Under the pieces are notes generated by a model. That model did not search any database, had not been told where the DNA came from, and saw only the letters and a list, made by a program, of their open reading frames with translations. The position numbers and the translations under genes were made by a program. Below, in pieces: positions 60,682 through 64,000 of a DNA stretch of 64,000 bases. How positions within the stretch are numbered: position 1 is the stretch's first letter; the number at the start of each line of letters is the position of its first letter. This DNA is from Streptomyces sp. SPB162 (GTDB lineage Bacteria > Actinomycetota > Actinomycetes > Streptomycetales > Streptomycetaceae), in contig NZ_JAQFII010000001.1 of the NCBI RefSeq assembly GCF_029504575.1, positions 1,326,501-1,390,500 of the forward strand. Direction: 5' to 3'.

Positions 60682-62385
60682 TCAGTCCTCGTCGAGGAGA
60701 ACCGGCGCGATGTCCTCGTACACGTCGCCGGGACCGGGGTTGGTCGCGTCGGTCCCGCCGCCGAAGTGGTGCATGACGCCCCACACCGCGTTGAGCGCCG
60801 TCTGCACCGCGCCCTCGGCCCAGCCCGCCGTCCAGGAGATGTCGTCGCCCGCGAGGAAGATGCCGCGCTTGTCGTGCGGCAGCGCGTCCTGCATGAAGTG
60901 GGTGAACAGCCGCCGCTGGTAGCGGTAGTGGCCGGGCAGGTTGGCCTTGAAGGCGCCCATGAAGTAGGGCTCGTTCTCCCACGACACGGTCACCGGGTTG
61001 CCGATGATGTGCGAGCGGATGTCGACCTTGGGGTAGATCTCGCCGAGCGAGGTGAGCATGACCTCCATGCGCTCGTTGGCGCTCAGTGGAAGCCACTTGA
61101 GGCTGTCGTCGCACCAGGTGTACGACAGGCAGATGGTCGCCGGCTTGTCCGGGCCGTCGTCCAGCAGGTACGTGCCGCGGGTCATCCGGTCGGTGAGCGT
61201 CATGCTCATCACGTCCCGCCCCGTCTCCGCGTCCTTGTCGAGCCAGAACGGCCGGTCGACGGGCACGAAGAGCTTGGACGACTCCATGTAGTGGGTGCGC
61301 TCGATCGCCGTCCAGTGGTCGATCGGGAAGAGTGAGTCGTCACAGGCGATCTTGGACAGCAGCATCCAGGACTGCGCGGTGAAGACCGCCGCCGGGTACG
61401 TCCGGATGTCGCCCGCCGCGTCGGTGACCGTGATGCGGTTGCCCGCGGTGCGGTGCAGCCGGGTGACCGCCGGGCGCGGAGCGCCGCCGTGCAGCGAGGC
61501 CAGCGAGGTGCCGCGCTCCCAGTGCGTGAGCTTGTCCGGCTCGCGGTCCCACAGCCGCAGCGGCAGCTGCTGGCTGCCGCCCACGATGCCGTGGTGGTCG
61601 TCGTCGGCGCCCGTGTAGACGACTCGCAGGATCTCCAGGATGGAGTTGGGGAAGTCGGTGTCCCAGCCGCCGGTGCCGAAGCCGACCTGACCGAAGATCT
61701 CCCGATGCCGGAAGGACTTGAAGGCCGGGGAGTCGCAGAGGAAGCCGTAGAACGTCTGGTTGTCGAGCTTCTCGACCAGCGTGGACCAGATCTTTCGGAT
61801 GGCGGGGACGTCGCGCTCGCGCAGGGCGCGCTGCATCGAGGAGAAGTCGGCGCCGTCCTCCAGGCACGCGTTCCAGGCGTGCATCACCTGGTGGTAGACC
61901 TCGGGCAGGTCCTCGACGGACGTGGCGTAGTGCGACTCGCCCTTGAGGTCGACGACGGTGGAGGGGGTGCCGGGCGCCAGCGGGTTGGGGAACGGCTTGG
62001 TCTGCAGCCCCACCAGGTCCACGTAGTACTGGAAGGCGGTGGACGACGGCGGGAAGCGCATTGCGCCCATCTCCGCGGTCAGCCCCGCGTCGCAGCCCTC
62101 GAAGCCGATGGTGCGCAGCCGGCCACCGATCTTGTCGGCCTCGTAGACGACGGGCTTGAGGCCCATCTTCATCAGCTCGTAGGCGGTGATGATGCCGGAC
62201 AGGCCGCCGCCGATGACCGCGACCTCGGTGCCGTGCTCGGTCGCCGGTATGGACCCGAGCCCGGCCGGGTGCGCCAGGAAGTCGTCGTAGGCGTACGGGA
62301 AGTCCGGCCCGAACATCGTGATGGGGGGCTCGGCCTGCGCCTGGACGTGCTGCTCGTCATGGACCGCGGTGGGCACGGACGTCAT
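60682..62385 (-). CDS. Flavin amino-acid monooxygenase (tryptophan/arginine/lysine 2-monooxygenase type)
   Basis: The protein has 567 aa. The FAD-binding VIGGGLSGIITAYEL (~57-71) and GGRL (~87-90) with Glu of YEADKI precede a monoamine-oxidase-type substrate domain; the C-terminal FAD motif is DDISWTAGWAEGAVQTA (~520-540). It resembles IaaM-like enzymes that convert an L-amino acid to an amide with loss of CO2. A nitrilase-type amidase gene lies 45 bp upstream in the same direction. A cationic amino acid permease sits further upstream, so arginine or lysine is the favoured substrate. Confidence 0.87.
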   Translation of the reverse strand: MTSVPTAVHDEQHVQAQAEPPITMFGPDFPYAYDDFLAHPAGLGSIPATEHGTEVAVIGGGLSGIITAYELMKMGLKPVVYEADKIGGRLRTIGFEGCDAGLTAEMGAMRFPPSSTAFQYYVDLVGLQTKPFPNPLAPGTPSTVVDLKGESHYATSVEDLPEVYHQVMHAWNACLEDGADFSSMQRALRERDVPAIRKIWSTLVEKLDNQTFYGFLCDSPAFKSFRHREIFGQVGFGTGGWDTDFPNSILEILRVVYTGADDDHHGIVGGSQQLPLRLWDREPDKLTHWERGTSLASLHGGAPRPAVTRLHRTAGNRITVTDAAGDIRTYPAAVFTAQSWMLLSKIACDDSLFPIDHWTAIERTHYMESSKLFVPVDRPFWLDKDAETGRDVMSMTLTDRMTRGTYLLDDGPDKPATICLSYTWCDDSLKWLPLSANERMEVMLTSLGEIYPKVDIRSHIIGNPVTVSWENEPYFMGAFKANLPGHYRYQRRLFTHFMQDALPHDKRGIFLAGDDISWTAGWAEGAVQTALNAVWGVMHHFGGGTDATNPGPGDVYEDIAPVLLDED

Positions 62386-62430
62386 CGGGGGGTACTCCTC
62401 GCGAAAAACGAAAAAGGGGTCGGACGAACG

Positions 62431-63231
62431 TCAGACGAGCGTGCTGTACAACTCGGGCCGCCGGTCGGTCAGATAGGGGGTCTCGTCCCGCACGGCCCGC
62501 AGCAGCTCCGGATCGGCGTCGGCGATCACCAGTTCCTCGCCGCCGCCGGCGCGGGCACGGACCGTGCCGTCGGGGCCGACGAGCGCGCTGAGCCCGGTGA
62601 AGTGGTACTCGCCCTCCGCGCCGCAGCGGTTGGCGTAGGCCAGGTGCAGCTGGCTCTCGTACGCGCGGGCCGGGACGAGGGTCCGGGCCACGAACTCGTA
62701 CGGGCGCATCAGCGCCGTCGGAACGACGAGCAGGTCGGTGCCCGCGAGGGCGTGCGCCCGGACATTCTCCGGGAACTCGACGTCGTAGCAGATCAGCAGC
62801 CCGATCCGGACGCCGTCGAGGTCCGCCTGGACCACGGCGGTGTCACCGGGTGTGAAGTTCTCGCGCTCGAAGCCGCCGAACAGATGCGTCTTGCGGTAGT
62901 TCGTCAGCGCGGCGCCGTCCGGGCCGATGAGCTGCGCGGAGTTGAAGACCGCGGTGCCCGCCCGCTCGGGGTAGCCGTACACGATCGCGATGCCGTGTTC
63001 GGCGGCGATCTCCGCGACGCGCCGCGCGCCCGGACCGTCGGCGGGCTCGGCCAGTTCGGGGATCCGGTCGCCGAGTGCGTACCCCGTCAGGTACATCTCG
63101 GGGGTGGCGAGCAGCCGGGCGCCGGAGGCCGCCGCGCGCCGCGCGGCGGCGTCCAGCGCGGCCAGGCTGGCGCCGGTGGAATCCGGAACGCCGCCGGGGC
63201 CTTGGTACAGCGCGATGCGCAGCGGCGGCAT
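62431..63231 (-). CDS. Carbon-nitrogen hydrolase (nitrilase superfamily amidase)
   Basis: The protein has 266 aa. The catalytic triad is visible: Glu45 (TPEMYL), Lys114 (YRKTHL) and Cys148 (LLICYDVEFPE). It hydrolyses amides to acids and ammonia. Coupling with the upstream-oriented flavin monooxygenase suggests it takes the amide product, such as 4-guanidinobutyramide, to the acid; this is inference. The start at 63231 was chosen over a longer frame that overlaps the Lrp gene. Confidence 0.9.
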   Translation of the reverse strand: MPPLRIALYQGPGGVPDSTGASLAALDAAARRAAASGARLLATPEMYLTGYALGDRIPELAEPADGPGARRVAEIAAEHGIAIVYGYPERAGTAVFNSAQLIGPDGAALTNYRKTHLFGGFERENFTPGDTAVVQADLDGVRIGLLICYDVEFPENVRAHALAGTDLLVVPTALMRPYEFVARTLVPARAYESQLHLAYANRCGAEGEYHFTGLSALVGPDGTVRARAGGGEELVIADADPELLRAVRDETPYLTDRRPELYSTLV

Positions 63232-63406
63232 GGATCCTCTTCGTCGCTCGGTGGTCTGCTCGGGGTCTCCTAGACGGTACGTTTCCGGCCACTCGGGCGA
63301 CAAGATCTGAATATTGCGCACCGACCAGCGATCTGTTGCGTCTCGAAGCTCCCCGGCGGCGATTCGTTGCGCATCCCCGAAAGGGCCAGGCCGTGTGGAG
63401 AAGTCC

Positions 63407-63862
63407 CTAGGCCGGCGAGCCCGACGTGTAGCGCCGCAGCAGCGGCGACAGCACCAGGACCGACTTGGTCCGCTCCACGAACGGCTCCCCCGCGATCCGC
63501 TCCAGCACCCGCTCGAAGTGCCGGACGTCGGAGGCGAAGACCTGCACGAGGGCGTCCGCCTCGCCGGTGACGGTCGAGACGGTCGCGACCTCGGAGTAGC
63601 GGGCGAGGCCGCGCAGGATGTCGCCGGGGCCGGTGTTGCGCCGGCAGTAGATCTCGATGAACGCCTCGGTCTCCCAGCCGAGCGCCGCCGGGTCCACCCG
63701 CACCGTGAACCCGGTGATGGCGCCGGAGGCCAGCAGCCGGTCCACCCGTCGTTTGACGGCGGGGGCGGAGAGCCCGACCTGGGTGCCGATGTCGGCGTAG
63801 GAGCGCCGGGCGTCCTCGGCAAGGGCGTGGACGATGCGTTCGTCGAGATCATTCAGGCGCAC
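63407..63862 (-). CDS. Lrp/AsnC family regulator
   Basis: The protein has 151 aa from a GTG start. The helix-turn-helix NDLDERIVHALAEDARRSYADIGTQVGLSAPAVKRRVDRL precedes a RAM domain with TGEADALVQVFASD. It lies 10 bp after the permease stop and 175 bp before the amidase gene, so it probably senses the imported amino acid and controls the set. Confidence 0.9.
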   Translation of the reverse strand: MRLNDLDERIVHALAEDARRSYADIGTQVGLSAPAVKRRVDRLLASGAITGFTVRVDPAALGWETEAFIEIYCRRNTGPGDILRGLARYSEVATVSTVTGEADALVQVFASDVRHFERVLERIAGEPFVERTKSVLVLSPLLRRYTSGSPA

Positions 63863-63872
63863 AGCGGGTGGT

Positions 63873-64000
63873 TCACACTTCTTCTCGGGCGAGCTGGGAG
63901 CGGCGCATGCCGTACCCGAAGTACAGCACGAGACCGGCGGCCATCCAGCATCCGAAGTACGTCCAGGTGGTCGCGTTCAGGCTGGTCATCAGGTAGCCGC
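63873..64000 (-). CDS. Amino acid permease, C-terminal end (cationic/CAT type)
   Basis: Only the last ~42 codons are inside; the gene continues past 64000. The tail YLMTSLNATTWTYFGCWMAAG followed by VLYFGYGMRRSQLAREEV matches the C-terminal helix and basic end of APC-family cationic amino acid transporters. It heads the amino-acid catabolic unit. Confidence 0.7.
   Translation of the reverse strand, partial: GYLMTSLNATTWTYFGCWMAAGLVLYFGYGMRRSQLAREEV

Overview
The window is GC-rich, densely coded chromosomal DNA of a Streptomyces or close relative. It carries RbpA, a c-di-AMP (ydaO) riboswitch before a LysM/M23 cell-wall hydrolase, a large LuxR-type ATPase regulator, the ribD-ribE-ribM-ribBA-ribH-hisE-hisG block behind an FMN riboswitch, SigR-like and SigB-like promoters, and one rare TTA (bldA) codon. 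No rRNA, tRNA, insertion sequence, phage or CRISPR array was seen. The region looks like ordinary core chromosome, not an imported island.

Layout. 1-5 kb: the end of a secreted enzyme with two discoidin domains, then a stress-like group (RsbW-type ATPase, DUF1232, a small membrane protein, YihY) with back-to-back SigB-like promoters, and a D,D-carboxypeptidase. 5-12.5 kb: a short Rho paralogue, then MFS exporter-TetR-PhyH oxygenase-LuxR regulator-cupin, with the exporter promoter covered by two TetR-type operators. 12.6-18 kb: LysM/M23 hydrolase under a ydaO riboswitch, double GNAT, P-loop-less uridine-kinase homologue, and a small membrane protein followed by an FtsK-like protein with a degenerate Walker A. 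18-23 kb: MocR regulator divergent from a YczE protein, GDPD, MFS, and rbpA with a SigR promoter. 23-36 kb: FxsA, polyprenol-phosphate-mannose synthase plus Lnt, amidohydrolase, Lrp, acyl-CoA dehydrogenase, SLC13-type permease, and a PAS-GGDEF-EAL protein coupled to a DUF574 methyltransferase. 36-47 kb: chitinase with the 12-bp chitinase direct repeat, amidohydrolase, C39 peptidase-like protein, M24 peptidase, kinase, bldA-dependent AAA ATPase, two CBS/CNNM proteins. 47-54 kb: the riboflavin-histidine operon. 54-60 kb: ROK/MFS pair with a shared palindrome, alginate lyase, teichoic-acid-type glycosyltransferase, DUF5995, phospholipase A2. 60-64 kb: an amino-acid catabolic set (cationic amino acid permease, Lrp, nitrilase-type amidase, flavin amino-acid monooxygenase) that fits the oxidative-decarboxylation route for arginine or lysine.

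Four otherwise intact genes (cupin, mocR, lnt, ribM) are each broken by one frameshift. In all four, removing one G/C base restores a full family protein. This pattern suggests base-calling errors more than gene decay. The most interesting points are the precise TetR operator-promoter overlap beside a second Rho, the c-di-GMP protein/methyltransferase coupling, the conserved-looking small membrane protein/FtsK-like pair with an abnormal P-loop, and the amino-acid monooxygenase-amidase-permease operon. No wholly unknown multi-gene system could be demonstrated.
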